Positions 33,457 through 43,301 are shown, counted from the first letter of the stretch. The stretch is DNA of 64,000 nt from Leguminivora glycinivorella (GCF_023078275.1 NC_062990.1:1319501-1383500), one strand, 5' to 3'. The notes: generated by a model from the letters alone, not told the origin. Numbers and translations are program-made.

Positions 33457-33510
33457 CTCAGATTGCAATGTGGCTTCAAGTTCTGCTGTAAGCCTCTTCA
33501 GGGATGCGAT
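33457..33510 (-). CDS. GMAP-210/TRIP11-like, second coding exon
   Basis: A 54-nt exon on the minus strand is bounded by TTTTATTTTCAG at its start and GAGGTAAGT at its end. It encodes 18 residues, I-A-S-L-K-R-L-T-A-E-L-E-A-T-L-Q-S-E, a heptad-like coiled-coil segment. Both boundaries are phase 0, matching the phase-0 donor of the exon at 52319-52489. Joined, they read E-L-E then I-A-S-L, continuing a coiled coil. I infer this is the next exon of the same gene across an 18.8-kb intron; a missed exon between them is possible. No later exon was found at lower coordinates, so the rest of the gene lies in long introns or outside the window. Confidence 0.6.
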
Positions 33511-33555
33511 CTGAAAATAAAAAATAAAAAATTAAAAACAGTTCTTTGTTTTAAA

Positions 33556-33725
33556 AATGGGGCAAAGTTGTTCAATCGCACGTGTCATAATTAATATCCG
33601 AGCAGGCGAATGATTCCAATATTGAACCGCGAGCGTAGCGAGTGGCTCAGAATGTGGAATCTAGAGCGTTGCGAGAGTTCAAGGCACGTAGGTTAAACAA
33701 ATTTTGCCACCGAGTAAAACACACA
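33556..33725. repeat. CGAGCGAAGCGAG foldback repeat, copy 2 (diverged)
   Basis: GGGGCAAAGTTG, ACCGCGAGCGTAGCGAGTGG and TGCGAGAGTTCAAGG correspond to blocks of 30385-30800. Confidence 0.55.
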
Positions 33726-34605
33726 TATTTTCATGGGACCCACACGAGGCAAATGCAAACTGTAAAACATTTAACTAAATGAAAACCATCAATTTATTGT
33801 ATTTTAACGTTAATTGTACTGTAACAGCCACAGCTTTAGACATCAAGTTAAAAGTATAAAATAAATGTGCACTCCTATGGATAAAATGTAACTTTCTCAT
33901 CCGTTTTTGAACTATCAAGAGAGGGTTTATTAGTTGATGCGGTGAAAAGGAATATACTCATCCCTATTTTATAAACGTGTAGGTAACGCCATTACCGCCA
34001 AGCTACTTTTGCCAAAGATTGGTCCAACAGTCCAATTCTTCAATACAGGTACTATAGGTACCATAGAAAAAAAACTTACACCTAGATGCACCATAGAGCA
34101 AACTAAAAGTTTATACGATGCCAATATTCCGCTGACCTATTGGCTGCGCGCATTTCAATCGTTCCAAATTTGAAATTCAAAACGATCGGACGCCATTGGA
34201 CGGTTTTTTCTATGTCTTTGACAAATAGCTTTCTGTCGATTCTGTTAGTGTTGTTTGTTGATAATAATCTTTAGTATTAATAGTTTTAGCGTATAAAGAA
34301 ATAAAAGAACAAATCGTGCTCCTAAAATTTGCATTTTTGAAAGAGCTGTTCTACTTTTTTTTTTCAAAATTCATTCTGACATACCTACGTAACAAGACAT
34401 TATTTCAGTCACAAGTGATGAGGACGACGAGCACTAATAATAAAATATTGAAAGGAGTTATGAGACGCGTGCTGTCGTAATTACATTTTAACGTAACGTA
34501 ACGCTATTTATAGCTATTTGGGCATTTTCAGAAATTGGGACCCAAAACTAGTGACAGTTGTTAACAAAAATTAACTCGATGTCAGTTTTGTGACGACATG
34601 ACGAC
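33726..34605. other. Intronic DNA, nothing recognised
   Basis: No supported ORF or repeat. TTAACTCGATGTCAGTTTTG (34571-34590) recurs inverted at 34946-34965, on either side of the Helitron-like element. Confidence 0.4.
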
Positions 34606-34610
34606 AATCT

Positions 34611-34799
34611 ATACTAATCTATACTAATATTATAAATGGGAAAGTGTGTGTGTGTCTGTTTGTTTGTCCGTCTTTCACGGCAAAACGGAACGACGAATGT
34701 TCGTGATTTTTTAAGAGGAGATAGTTGAAGGGATGGAGAGTGACATAGGTTATACTTTTTGTCTCTTTCTAACGCGAGCGAAGCCGCGGGCAAAAAACT
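34611..34799 (+). mobile_element. Non-autonomous Helitron-like element, copy 1
   Basis: It begins TCTATACTAATATTATAAAT and ends GCCGCGGGCAAAAAACTAG followed by T. This matches the 5'-TC...CTAG-3' Helitron signature inserted next to an A/T dinucleotide. The 3' GC-rich sequence can fold. It contains GTGTCTGTTTGTTTGTCCGT. A second copy is at 39620-39794. No Rep/helicase ORF. Confidence 0.8.
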
Positions 34800-35785
34800 A
34801 GTTAAGAATAAAACTTGTCTAAAAAACAACTTTTTTTCATATTCTAAATGTAGTTAGTATAGTATAGTTTATGTAATTAACATTAACGCTAAAGCAATAT
34901 TTATATTGAAATTTCGTGAATATCACGTTTAATTGTCGTCACAAAACTGACATCGAGTTAATTTTTGTTAACAACTTTCACTAATTTTGAGTCCCAATTT
35001 TTGAAAATGCCCATATCCAACACCGATCTAAATTATACACGGGGTAGTTTATATCTATAATATAAAAGTGTCTAATTCTCCTAATACAGAATTTCGACCG
35101 TAATAGCCAGAGACAAAGAATAAAAATATAACCAGTTTAGGATTCTTAAAAAGATTTCGAGAAGTAACTACTTGACATAGTCAGAAATAAAATGTGTGAA
35201 ACAAAAATTATTTTTGCCAGTACAACATTTTTGTTTTTCGCTTGCTAACTGCTAAAACAAAAGATGAAAAAGCCGTTGGGCGTTGTCCGCTGCCCAAACA
35301 AAAACAACAAAAAAAAAAAATAGTGCGAAGATGAATAAAAGATGGCACCTGATTTTTATATTAGTCCTGATTAGAATCGCAGATCCAGCTATTGACAAAT
35401 ATCGCAGATTTGGGAATTACCATAGAGTAGGGATTTCAGGTAGAAGATGCCATAAGATAGCAAAAGCTCAAGACAAATTAATCAACAGAGAAAATAAAAT
35501 TGGACGACCACTGTCACATAAAGCACAGAATATATAATAGTACATACAAGTACAGAAGGCCCACTGCTTTAATGTTCACGACATGCCGCCTTTTTAAATG
35601 CCTACAAATTTTTTACAAAGAAACGAGCCTCATGTGTGCGGCGTCCGGCGATAGGGTTGCCTATGGATTAAAACGAATTAATACTCAGATAAAATGTTAA
35701 ACTATTATGTTCAGGTTTTGGGTACTTTCTAAGTACATATATGTATAGTATTTATATATTACACTTTAAGTTCTCGCGCTTTGTA
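34800..35785. other. Intronic DNA, nothing recognised
   Basis: Frames at 35283-35537 and 35500-35700 overlap each other, lack a domain and have no splice pattern supporting them. Confidence 0.4.
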
Positions 35786-35788
35786 CAC

Positions 35789-35914
35789 ATATTTAAAGTC
35801 ACACACAGGTCGAACGCGATTAATTAACATTATTTTTAACTTTTTTCCCAACGTTTCGGCCAGGTAAAAATAATGTTAATTAATCGCGTTCGACCTGTGT
35901 GTGACTTTAAATAT
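35789..35914. mobile_element. Hairpin element with 50-bp arms
   Basis: Arms 35789-35838 and 35865-35914 are almost perfect inverted repeats (ATATTTAAAGTCACACACAG at the outside). The 26-nt loop contains CCCAACGTTTCGGCC. Non-coding, MITE-like. Confidence 0.75.
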
Positions 35915-36027
35915 TTATATATTTTTGTTTAATTTCCAACATTAATAGAAGTTTTTATTTATTGCATAAATGAATAAAACAAATAAAAACATAATAAAAC
36001 TACTTAATAACTAAATACCTAACCTAC

Positions 36028-36477
36028 TTATAAATAAAAAATTTGGCCTAAATCGCCGTCAATGGGCAAGGTACCCAGAAGGCTGGCAGCATTTCCACGC
36101 TGTATAGCGATACTTATACGTTGCGCGAAATACTGGCCAGCCCTCTGGTCGCCTGAGGTCTCTATCAGGCGAGACGACAAATCCTTATAAAAATGACGGG
36201 CACTGGGCCCCCATGGCCCCAAGGTCTCAACGCCAAACGCCGCAAATATGTAGCTGGTTCCTAGGATGGCATATTTGCGGCGTTTGATGCTTTCGACTGA
36301 GGATGCCGCAGCGCCAGCAGCAACGCTGGTGACCGGAACATGGGACGGCGCCAGTGTATCAACACAAGTAGCGTCCCAAACTAGCGGCCGACCCATGCTC
36401 CAAGGCACCAGTGTCATACCGTCAGGCCTCTTGCCGTCGTCCCTAGCCAGGCCGGTGGGCTCCAGGACTGCTGGCAC
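36028..36477 (-). pseudogene. LINE C-terminal fragment with PD-(D/E)XK-like motif
   Basis: A 149-residue frame contains K-R-P-D-G-M-T-L-V-P-W, then L-V-W-D-A-T-C-V-D-T-L, then Y-I-F-A-A-F-G-V-E-T-L-G-P-W-G, and ends Q-R-I-S-I-A-I-Q-R-G-N-A-A-S. The R-P-D...W-D-x-T arrangement resembles the restriction-like endonuclease of some LINEs, but this is inferred. The tail is shared with 24370-24600. Truncated at its 5' end, followed by an AT-rich tail. Confidence 0.6.
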
Positions 36478-36870
36478 TTTCGCGTCGACGCGACGTCGAC
36501 GCGGCGTCAGGCTTTGCCCATACAGTTGGCCCGACGCGACGCTCGCGAGACGCTAGATGTGGGGGGACCCTTATTGAACCTTTCCGGGGGACTTAATCAA
36601 TAAGTAGATCTGTGTAAAAATATCCTATGGTATTTCTTTTATTCATGACATTTATTTAACTAAACATTATTAGCCATTTCACACGCGGAAAACGCATATG
36701 AACCTTAAAAAAACTTGCGACGTAAAGTAACAATAGAAAGTGCGTGCGTTCTGTGAGAATGCGCGCCACCCATGATTAGGCCGTGACCTCGCGGCCGCCA
36801 GCATGTACTTGTAGCGCGGCGATAGAATCGCGGAGTGAGCCGCCCCTGCATAAAGTTAAATATTTCTTTG
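36478..36870. other. GC-rich remnant, no gene
   Basis: 36480-36545 has palindromic CGTCGACGCGACGTCGACGC words. 36700-36850 is GC-rich without a supported ORF; the frame 36705-36980 overlaps a LINE tail. Confidence 0.35.
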
Positions 36871-36879
36871 AGACCAAAT

Positions 36880-36975
36880 GTTGACCGAATGGAGGCCGCT
36901 ATCGGATGTAAGAAACGCCTGGCATCCGTTGGCTCACTGGGTGGACGACAGCCGGGGCGTTCCTGAGCGTGAGCG
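36880..36975 (+). pseudogene. RTE-like LINE tail fragment
   Basis: TTGACCGAATGGAGGCCGCT then GCCTGGCATCCGTTGGCTCA and GGGTGGACGACA match 196-270 and its E-W-W-P-L / W-H-P-L-A / W-V-D-D residues. Decayed. Confidence 0.6.
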
Positions 36976-37065
36976 TCCATTGATCAGATAAAGAATTTCA
37001 TACGTGAGATCGAGAAGACATTTTTTTTTCTCACTCACATATGAATGACAGTGATATGCCTAGAC

Positions 37066-37391
37066 CAGCGGTTCTCAAACTTATTTTCCTATGGAACCCT
37101 TTTAGAAAGCAAAATATCTGACGTAGGTAACCCTTAAATTAAATAAATAAAAAAATTGTTTATTGCAATCTTTATTTTAATAAGTAATCATAATAATAAA
37201 ATCTAATCTTTAGATTCTAATGTGGGGTATTACATGAAAGTGTTTTTTTTTTATTGTTTAACAATTGGTGAATATTTGGTTTTATGGAAGAGAGTTGAAG
37301 TTGCATATCAGGTAACCAAAATTCACACGGAGCCCCCAGAGAGGCTTTGCGGAGCCCTAGGGATCCGCGGAGCACACTTTGAGTATGGCTG
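37066..37391. mobile_element. hAT-type MITE with 8-bp target duplication
   Basis: The left end CAGCGGTTCTCAAACTT and the complement of the right end, CAGCCATACTCAAAGTG, form an imperfect terminal inverted repeat of the hAT C-A-G-N-G-G-T-T-C-T-C-A-A-A type. The 8-bp direct repeat GCCTAGAC flanks it (37058-37065, 37392-37399). 326 bp, non-coding. Confidence 0.85.
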
Positions 37392-37454
37392 GCCTAGACG
37401 CTTGCACAGGCGCCGCCTGGTGGGATAAAATGTCAGTGTGCCTCTTCATTAAAA

Positions 37455-37510
37455 GAAGACGTGTGATCTATCTCGCGGCGACATACTCTCGCGCCAATCA
37501 TGTGCTATCC
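37455..37510. repeat. Fragment of the GTAGGCCTAGCACATGAT MITE
   Basis: GTGATCTATCTCGCGGCGAC through ATCATGTGCTA matches the right arm of the complete element at 43161-43301 with a few differences. Confidence 0.65.
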
Positions 37511-37514
37511 CTGC

Positions 37515-38380
37515 AATTCTGCCTCTAAAAAGCGGACAAGCCGACAGGCGTGTCGCAGTTGTTAGCTCATTGAGCATACAGTTGTCGTTGTGTGCGTGGG
37601 TGAATACACGACCAGCCAGTCATTCGCGTGGAAATAGGGAATACGATGACGACTACATAAAAAAATGGCAATGGCTTGTAGGAGGTAGGGTATAGCGAAT
37701 GATATTCCGCTTTGTGTGGTAGGGCACAGCACAGCGGATATCGTCTCGCTCGAATCTAGAGCAGAGCCCAACTGGGGTAGTACCTCCGTCTTACAGAAGA
37801 CCGCAGCCAAATAGCACTAGACCCTACTCATATTGTTGTGTTCCTGCCGGTGAGTAAGGCTGCCAGAGCTCAACGAGGGTGAGGTGTGCTGATGACGGGA
37901 GGACTTACGGAACTAACTTGTTCCGTCTATTGTCGTTTGAGTCGTCGGCAACCCGAACCCTCCTTAGAACTTGTACACTCCTTTTTGCTGTGTAGTGTGT
38001 ACTTAACGCAGCAAAAGGGAATGTAGGTACAAGTTTCTAATGGGGTGGCAACGCGCCGCAGCGCGCATGTGACACTGTTTGAGTTGCAGGCGTCCATAGG
38101 TTACGGTGACCGCTTTACATCAGGCGGGCCGTATGCTTGTTTGCCACCGACGTAGTATAAAAAAAATCTGTTTAGTCCGTCAGTTAGATCGTCCCAAAAT
38201 ACTGAACACATATTTTTCCCTTTTTCTATTTTAATTATTGATGAAAAAATACAAAGATCTAGAGATTGTAGAGCATCAAAGTTCCGGAGTGGGGGCTTGT
38301 GACGTCATCGTCATTTCTATGTAATAACCTAGGCGTCACGCGAAACTTCAAAGCACTGTAACGTCGTCATTTTTCGTTTA
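37515..38380. other. Intronic DNA, nothing recognised
   Basis: No supported ORF. 38080-38160 carries short repeat-like words but no second copy was found here. Confidence 0.35.
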
Positions 38381-38384
38381 CGAG

Positions 38385-38740
38385 ATAAAACCGCCTTCAA
38401 AAAAAGCGTGTTACAAAACACGGAGAAACTAAAAAGCCAAAAATAATAAACCTTCGAATTCAGATTTCTTATCGGATTGCAATAATCTAAACATCCAAAT
38501 TATAAACAAATCAATTATTTTTGTAGTCGGTACCAGACCTGTTCGTCGCCTTGCTATTTCCTGTTTGCCCCACCCAACCATACGCAGGCTGGCCCCGACT
38601 CCAAAAATAATTGATTTATTTATAATTTGGATGTTTAGATTATTGCAATCCGATAAGAAATCTGAATTCGAAGGTTTATTATTTTTGGCTTTTTAGTTTC
38701 TCCGTGTTTTGTAACACGCTTTTTTTGAAGGCGGTTTTAT
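38385..38740. mobile_element. Long hairpin, about 145-bp arms
   Basis: Arms 38385-38530 and about 38595-38740 are almost identical inverted repeats (ATAAAACCGCCTTCAAAAAA at the outside, AATTATTTTTG.AGTCGG at the inside) around a 64-nt loop. Near-identity suggests recent origin or gene conversion. Confidence 0.85.
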
Positions 38741-38759
38741 TTTTTGTTAAAAAGTTAAT

Positions 38760-39196
38760 TTATTTGTTGATTTTTAGTGGTTCCTAGTGATATTATATGT
38801 GTCAGTCCGAATATATGTACAGTAGTGAAAGAATTATCCTTTAACTCCTAACCGTTGAGGAGTTGACCTTCCATCATCAGCTCAGCCACATAAAATTATT
38901 ACCATCAGGCGTAAATACTGGTGTACCTTTGAAAAATACACTAAGAACATTACATGTGCCTATAACATTTGAAGAGTTCCCTCGATTTCTCCAAGATCCC
39001 ATCATCAGACCCCGACTTGGTGCCAATGGGACCATCTCGGGGTTATACCCGTTCGATCAAAAAAAAAATTTTGAAAATCGGTCCACGATTCTCGGAGATA
39101 TCAAGTAACATACATACAAAAAAAAAATAAAAAAAAAATAAAAAAAAACATTCAGTCGAATTGAGAACCTCCTCCTTTTTTGAAGTCGGTTAAAAA
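38760..39196 (+). repeat. Lepidopteran repeat ending CCTCCTCCTTTTTTGAAGTC
   Basis: Runs through ACCTTTGAAAAATACACTAA, CCCGTTCGATC, an A-rich stretch and GAGAACCTCCTCC to GAAGTCGGTTAAAA. The terminal piece recurs reversed at 43788-43832 (ACTTCAAAAAAGGAGGAGGT). Confidence 0.55.
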
Positions 39197-39199
39197 AAG

Positions 39200-39615
39200 A
39201 AAAAATACGTGTCCGAAATTCTTTGATAATCTAACTGACGGACTAATTCGTTTTTTTTTAGTCGTCTCGCCTATTATGTACGTGTATTACACATTACACA
39301 ATAGGATAGGAGCATTCAGAAAATCTCAAGCTGTCAATACATGTCTATATTTTTTATGTTTTTCTTCGTATTCGATCTATCTATCTAGTATAATTCACTT
39401 AATCTATGCTATATCCGTTCTAATAATACGACCCACTGCGCAGAATCGGGTGACATACTTATTTAAACATTGCAAAACGTTATTTTTCAATAGTTCCTGT
39501 ATCCATTGATGGATTCAGTTGGATTGACTTGCAAATTGGGGCTAACACGTCAGAGTTCGCTCGAGGTTTGACGCAGGTTTTTTTTTTTTAGTTTGTATTA
39601 GGGCAGGGTATCCAT
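39200..39615. other. Intronic DNA, nothing recognised
   Basis: The 109-codon frame 39180-39509 begins in the preceding repeat and shows no known domain. Confidence 0.35.
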
Positions 39616-39617
39616 AT

Positions 39618-39794
39618 CCATAGTAATATTATAAATAAGAAAGTGTGTGTCTGTTTGTTTGTCCGTCTTTCACGGAAAAACGGAGCGACGAATCGACGTG
39701 ATTTTTTAGGTGGAGATAGTTGAAGGGATGGAGAGTGACATAGGGTACTTTTTGTCTCTTTCTAACGCGAGCGATGCCGCGGGCAAAAGCTAGT
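39618..39794 (+). mobile_element. Non-autonomous Helitron-like element, copy 2
   Basis: It shares AATATTATAAATRRGAAAGT, GTCCGTCTTTCACGG, GGAGATAGTTGAAGGGATGG and the end GCCGCGGGCAAAAGCTAG|T with 34611-34799. Confidence 0.8.
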
Positions 39795-39992
39795 GAGTTA
39801 TATATGTATAGCAAGAAACAAGGGTTGTCGTAGGTCTAGGGTATACCGTGGCCTCATTAGCCAATACGGGAGTCCCACATAACCGCTCGGGTCCCCCCTC
39901 GCACCCGAGTGGTATGCGGAACGCATTTCCCCCCCTAAAAAAAAAAAAAGGTCTACGGTTCGGAAATACTTCTCCCGTCACCACACTAGGGA

Positions 39993-40220
39993 CACAGTAT
40001 AACAAAGAGTACTATCGTACAGTATAGCCACTCCCTCCCCGCTGAAAGTGCCGCCCACCCCCTCTCGGCTACCTCACAGTTACCGCCTGTCAAAAACGCG
40101 ACCAGTCGACCTGTCATATTTCACTCATACAGGCATGGTACGCGCTCACCTACACGAGCTTAGACTGTGTGCTGGGAACGCGCCACTTTCATATATTTGA
40201 TCGCCAGTGTCCGAGGTGTG
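39993..40220. mobile_element. CACA...TGTG element with 7-bp duplication, copy 1
   Basis: 228 bp flanked by the direct repeat CTAGGGA (39986-39992 and 40221-40227). The ends are CACAGTATAAC and GAGGTGTG. The same element in opposite orientation at 42170-42399 is also flanked by a 7-bp repeat. No ORF. Confidence 0.75.
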
Positions 40221-40276
40221 CTAGGGATGGCAGGTGTAGGTACCTAAGTATCATGAGATTGATAAGAAACATACCA

Positions 40277-40605
40277 ACCTGAGCATTTCTTTTTTTTTGC
40301 CACTTTTATGAAGTGTGATATTTTTGAAAAAAAAAAATGCTATTTCTACTCAGAATTACTAGCTTTTTCAATCCTAGTAGTTAAAAAAATTGTCCCATAC
40401 GATTTTTTCTTATTTTGTTACCATTTTCCGTACATGTTGTATGGGGTAACAAAAGAGGAAAGTAATAAAAATGTATGGAAATTCTGGGACACTTTTTGTC
40501 TCCCAGTGAGATTGAAAGTACTCATGATTCTGAGTACAATTGACCTAAAACTCCCTAAAACAATCAAAAATTTTTTATTGGCAAAAAAAAAAAGAAATGC
40601 TCACC
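40277..40605. mobile_element. MITE with GAGCATTTCTTTTTTTTTGCC ends
   Basis: GAGCATTTC, T-run, GCC at the left and GGC, A-run, GAAATGCTC at the right are inverted. ACCT directly flanks it on both sides. The interior has ATTGTCCCATACG and GGGACACTTTTTGTCTCC like the element at 59697-60023, so the two are relatives. Confidence 0.7.
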
Positions 40606-40615
40606 TGTATAAAGT

Positions 40616-40868
40616 GACGACCGGTCTGGCTCGGTAGTGACCCTGTCTGCTGAGCCGCGGTCCCAGGTTCGAATCCCGGTAAGGGCATTTATTTGTGTGA
40701 TGAGCACAGATATCTGTTTCTGAGTCATGGATGTTTTCTATGTATATAAGTATGTATTTATCTATTTAAGTATGTATATCGTCGCTTAGCACCCATAGTA
40801 CAAGCTTTGCTTAGTTTGGGGCTAAGTTGATCTGTGTAAGGTGTCCCCCAATATTAAAAAAAAAAAAA
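40616..40868 (+). mobile_element. tRNA-derived SINE, full length
   Basis: GACGACCGGTCTGGCTCGGT head with a tRNA-like box B (GGTTCGAATCC), then a body through GTCGCTTAGCACCCATAGTA and GGGGCTAAGTTGATCTG to an A tail. ACCTGTATAAA lies just before it and again after it (at about 40879), likely the target duplication. Related copies: 42684, 51545 and the variant at 6758. Confidence 0.85.
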
Positions 40869-41087
40869 GAACGCACAACCTGTATAAATTTAAATACATG
40901 ACTTGTCAAGAGGGCGCTGTTATTCTGATGTATGCGGTGACAGTTCAGTTTATAGTATGAAGAAAATAGTTCTAATGAAATTCCGCAAGATGGCGCGTAG
41001 TCATATATTTCTGGTTAGGCTTTAGTACTTCATTTTAGCAAAGAGGATAAAGTATTATAGAGAGTTACTGTCAAAGTAAAATATGTA

Positions 41088-41424
41088 GAAACTGAAGAAC
41101 CTAAACCTGAATATGAAGAACTGCATGACCTAATTCCTCCTTCTCCTTTCCATCTTCGGACGTCCAGGCGAGAGGAACGAATGCATCCGTATGTGGTTAG
41201 TGTTCCATTTATCCGCACAAAGCGATTTGCCTCATCCTTTGTAATGCGGACTGCAAAGGAATGGAATGCGCTCCCAGCATCGGTGTTCCCAGATAAATAC
41301 GACCTCGGTCTTTAAACGTAGAGTGAATAGGCTATTACTGAATCGGTGAGCTCCATCTTAGACTCTGTCTTCACTTCCCATCAGGTGTGACTAGGGTCAA
41401 TCGCCGATCAGTCCATAATAAAAA
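41088..41424 (+). pseudogene. LINE 3' end with poly(A), inserted in a repeat
   Basis: It encodes F-I-R-T-K-R-F-A-S-S-F and R-T-A-K-E-W-N-A-L-P-A, the same tail as 44288-44521, then a 3' UTR and an A-run at about 41410. ATGTA lies at both junctions. The reading frame breaks shortly after the W-N-A-L-P motif. Confidence 0.7.
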
Positions 41425-41529
41425 AAAAAAATGTAATCACAGTGCATAGACACATCTCTCAACACAAGCTCAAAACTTTAAACCTCAGCTTTGACAATTT
41501 GGCCCATATTCTTAGCTTGATAATTATGT

Positions 41530-41754
41530 ATTTTTAAATTAAAGGAAAAATGGAAAAATTCACACCTCCGGCAGGACTCGAACCTGCGAATTTATCCATG
41601 CTTTCCCTCAATTCTCAACCGCCTTAGGGTGGCGTTATAGCAAACACGTAAGAATAGATCTTAACAGAGAGAGGTGTGAATTTTTCCATTTTTCCTTTAA
41701 TTTAAAAATATGTAATATCGCTCGTAGACGTTTCTGCATGATAAAAAACAAATT
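41530..41754 (-). mobile_element. Palindromic element with tRNA-like core, second case
   Basis: Inverted arms of about 40 bp (TTTTTAAATTAAAGGAAAAA and its complement at 41684-41708) flank a minus-strand tRNA-like stretch (41566-41641) with a perfect T-arm (GCAGG/CCTGC around TTCGAGT). The 13-bp direct repeat TTGATAATTATGT flanks the whole (41517-41529, 41755-41767). An A-rich end (GATAAAAAACAAATTT) precedes the right repeat. The long duplication and A-rich end suggest LINE-mediated insertion, as for SINEs. Confidence 0.7.
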
Positions 41755-41969
41755 TTGATAATTATGTGTTAAAATTTCAGATATTAATATTAGCCCCATC
41801 TAGCCGAGCATCCCCCAAAGGTGTAACGCCATCTAAGGCCACCGTACCTATTTCTGTATGGTTCTGAGGTACGTTTTTTTCTTAGACTGTAGCTGTCTAT
41901 ACGAAGTTACATATGTCTTTGATTTTAGCTTTACCAAAGTCAAGTAAAAAAGCTAAAAAATTAAAATTT

Positions 41970-42420
41970 TGAAAAAACCCCCGACCGCGACATATTAGTA
42001 GACCGATTTTCATGAAACATGGCTAAGAACACTCCCGACTAACTCAGCTTTCAGACAAAAAAAAACTAAATCTAAATCGGTTCATCCGTTCGGGAGCTAC
42101 GATGCCACAGCCAGACACACACAGACAGACATGTCAAACTTATAACACTCCGTCGTTTTTGCGTCGGGGCACATCTCGGACACTAGCGATCAAATATATG
42201 AAAGAGGCGCGTTCCTAGCACACATTCTAAGCTCGTGTAGGTGAACGCGTACCATGCTTGTGTGAGTGAGATGTGACAGGTCGACTGTTCGCGTTTTTGA
42301 CAGGCGGTAACTGTGAGGTGACCGAGAGGGAGTGGGCGGCACTTTCAGCGGGGAGCGGGAGTGGCCATACTGTACGATAGTACTCTTTATTATACTGTGG
42401 TCGGGGGTTAAAAATAAAAA
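41970..42420 (-). repeat. CCCCCGACGC repeat family, copy 3, interrupted
   Basis: The reversed family sequence runs to 42169. It resumes at 42400 (TCGGGGGTTAAAAA) after insertion of the CACA...TGTG element. Confidence 0.75.
42170..42399. mobile_element. CACA...TGTG element with 7-bp duplication, copy 2
   Basis: 230 bp, reverse orientation relative to 39993-40220, flanked by GTCGGGG (42163-42169 and 42400-42406). Insertion into a known repeat shows the exact boundaries. Confidence 0.8.
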
Positions 42421-42683
42421 CAGACGCAACATAGTTGAGTACAGTTTGTTAAGTCCCGGACCCGCATGAAGCTCGAAAGCTGCCCGTTATCAGTGAGATA
42501 CAAGATAGCTTATCTACCCTACCCTACGTGAACTGGGTATAGTTGGAAACGATATGTTGCTAACTTGGGACAGCCACCTGCAGTTTTCTTTTTATTATTA
42601 TTACAAATCGGCTTACTGATGTGCCGACGGAAAGTATCCAAAATTCTGAAATTTTCACATAGGAAAACTTTCCACACTTTGTT

Positions 42684-43082
42684 GACGACCGGTCTGGCTC
42701 AGTCGCCCTGCCTGCTAAGCCGCGGTCCTGGGTTGGAATCCCGGTAACGGCCCAGCCACGACATTGGTCTAAGCGCGACAGCGGTGAGCGGCAACCATAT
42801 GTGCGAATGAAAAGTCCCATCGCTGTGTCTCGCTTCAATGTATGGTCGCCGCTCGCCGCTGTCGCGCTTAGACCAATGTCGTGGCTGAGCCGTAAGGGCA
42901 TTTATTTGTGTGATGAATACAGATATTTATTCCTGAGTCATGGATGTTTTCTATGTATATAAGTATGTATTTATCTATATAAGTATGTATGTCGTCGCTT
43001 AGCACCCATAGTATAAGCTTTGCTTAGTTTGGGGCTAAGTTGATCTATGTAAGGTGTCCCCAATATTTATTTATTTATTTCT
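42684..43082 (+). mobile_element. tRNA-derived SINE interrupted by a MITE
   Basis: Same family as 40616-40868, with an ATTT tail. Normal SINE sequence CCGGTAAGGGCATTTATTTG is split after CCGGTAA by the element at 42748-42892. Confidence 0.85.
42748..42892. mobile_element. PIF/Harbinger-like MITE in a SINE
   Basis: The ends CGGCCCAGCCACGACATTGG and, inverted, CGGCTCAGCCACGACATTGG are a long terminal inverted repeat (over 40 bp). TAA flanks both sides (42745-42747, 42893-42895), and one TAA is present in the empty SINE. A 3-bp TWA duplication is typical of PIF/Harbinger. Confidence 0.8.
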
Positions 43083-43160
43083 CTTTAGCCTGATTCTACC
43101 CTTCGGGTGTAGGCCTCCTTCAACATGCGCCACTCGTCAGGTCACGGTTCTGTGCGATCT

Positions 43161-43301
43161 GTAGGCCTAGCACATGATGGCCGCGGGAGTATGTCGCCGC
43201 GAGATAGACTACCTGTCCTTATGTCATTAATACAATTAGACAAAGACGTGTCATCTATCTCGCGGCGACATACTCCCGCGGCCATCATGTGCTAGGCCTA
43301 C
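43161..43301. mobile_element. Foldback MITE GTAGGCCTAGCACATGAT
   Basis: Arms of about 50 bp (GTAGGCCTAGCACATGATGG ... and its complement ending CTAGGCCTAC) surround a loop of about 40 bp. A partial copy is at 37455-37510. Confidence 0.8.

Larger units (their letters stand above)
41043..41905 (-). repeat. AGATGGCG repeat family, copy 4, with two insertions
   Basis: Read on the minus strand, the family blocks are in order but split. A LINE 3' end sits at about 41088-41424 and a palindromic tRNA-like element at 41530-41754. Host pieces are 41043-41087, 41425-41529 and 41755-41905. Confidence 0.75.

Noticed and set aside
35283..35700. Secreted or membrane peptide (K-R-W-H-L-I-F-I-L-V-L)
   Set aside because: The hydrophobic run is short, there is no conserved context, and it lies in repeat-rich intron sequence.
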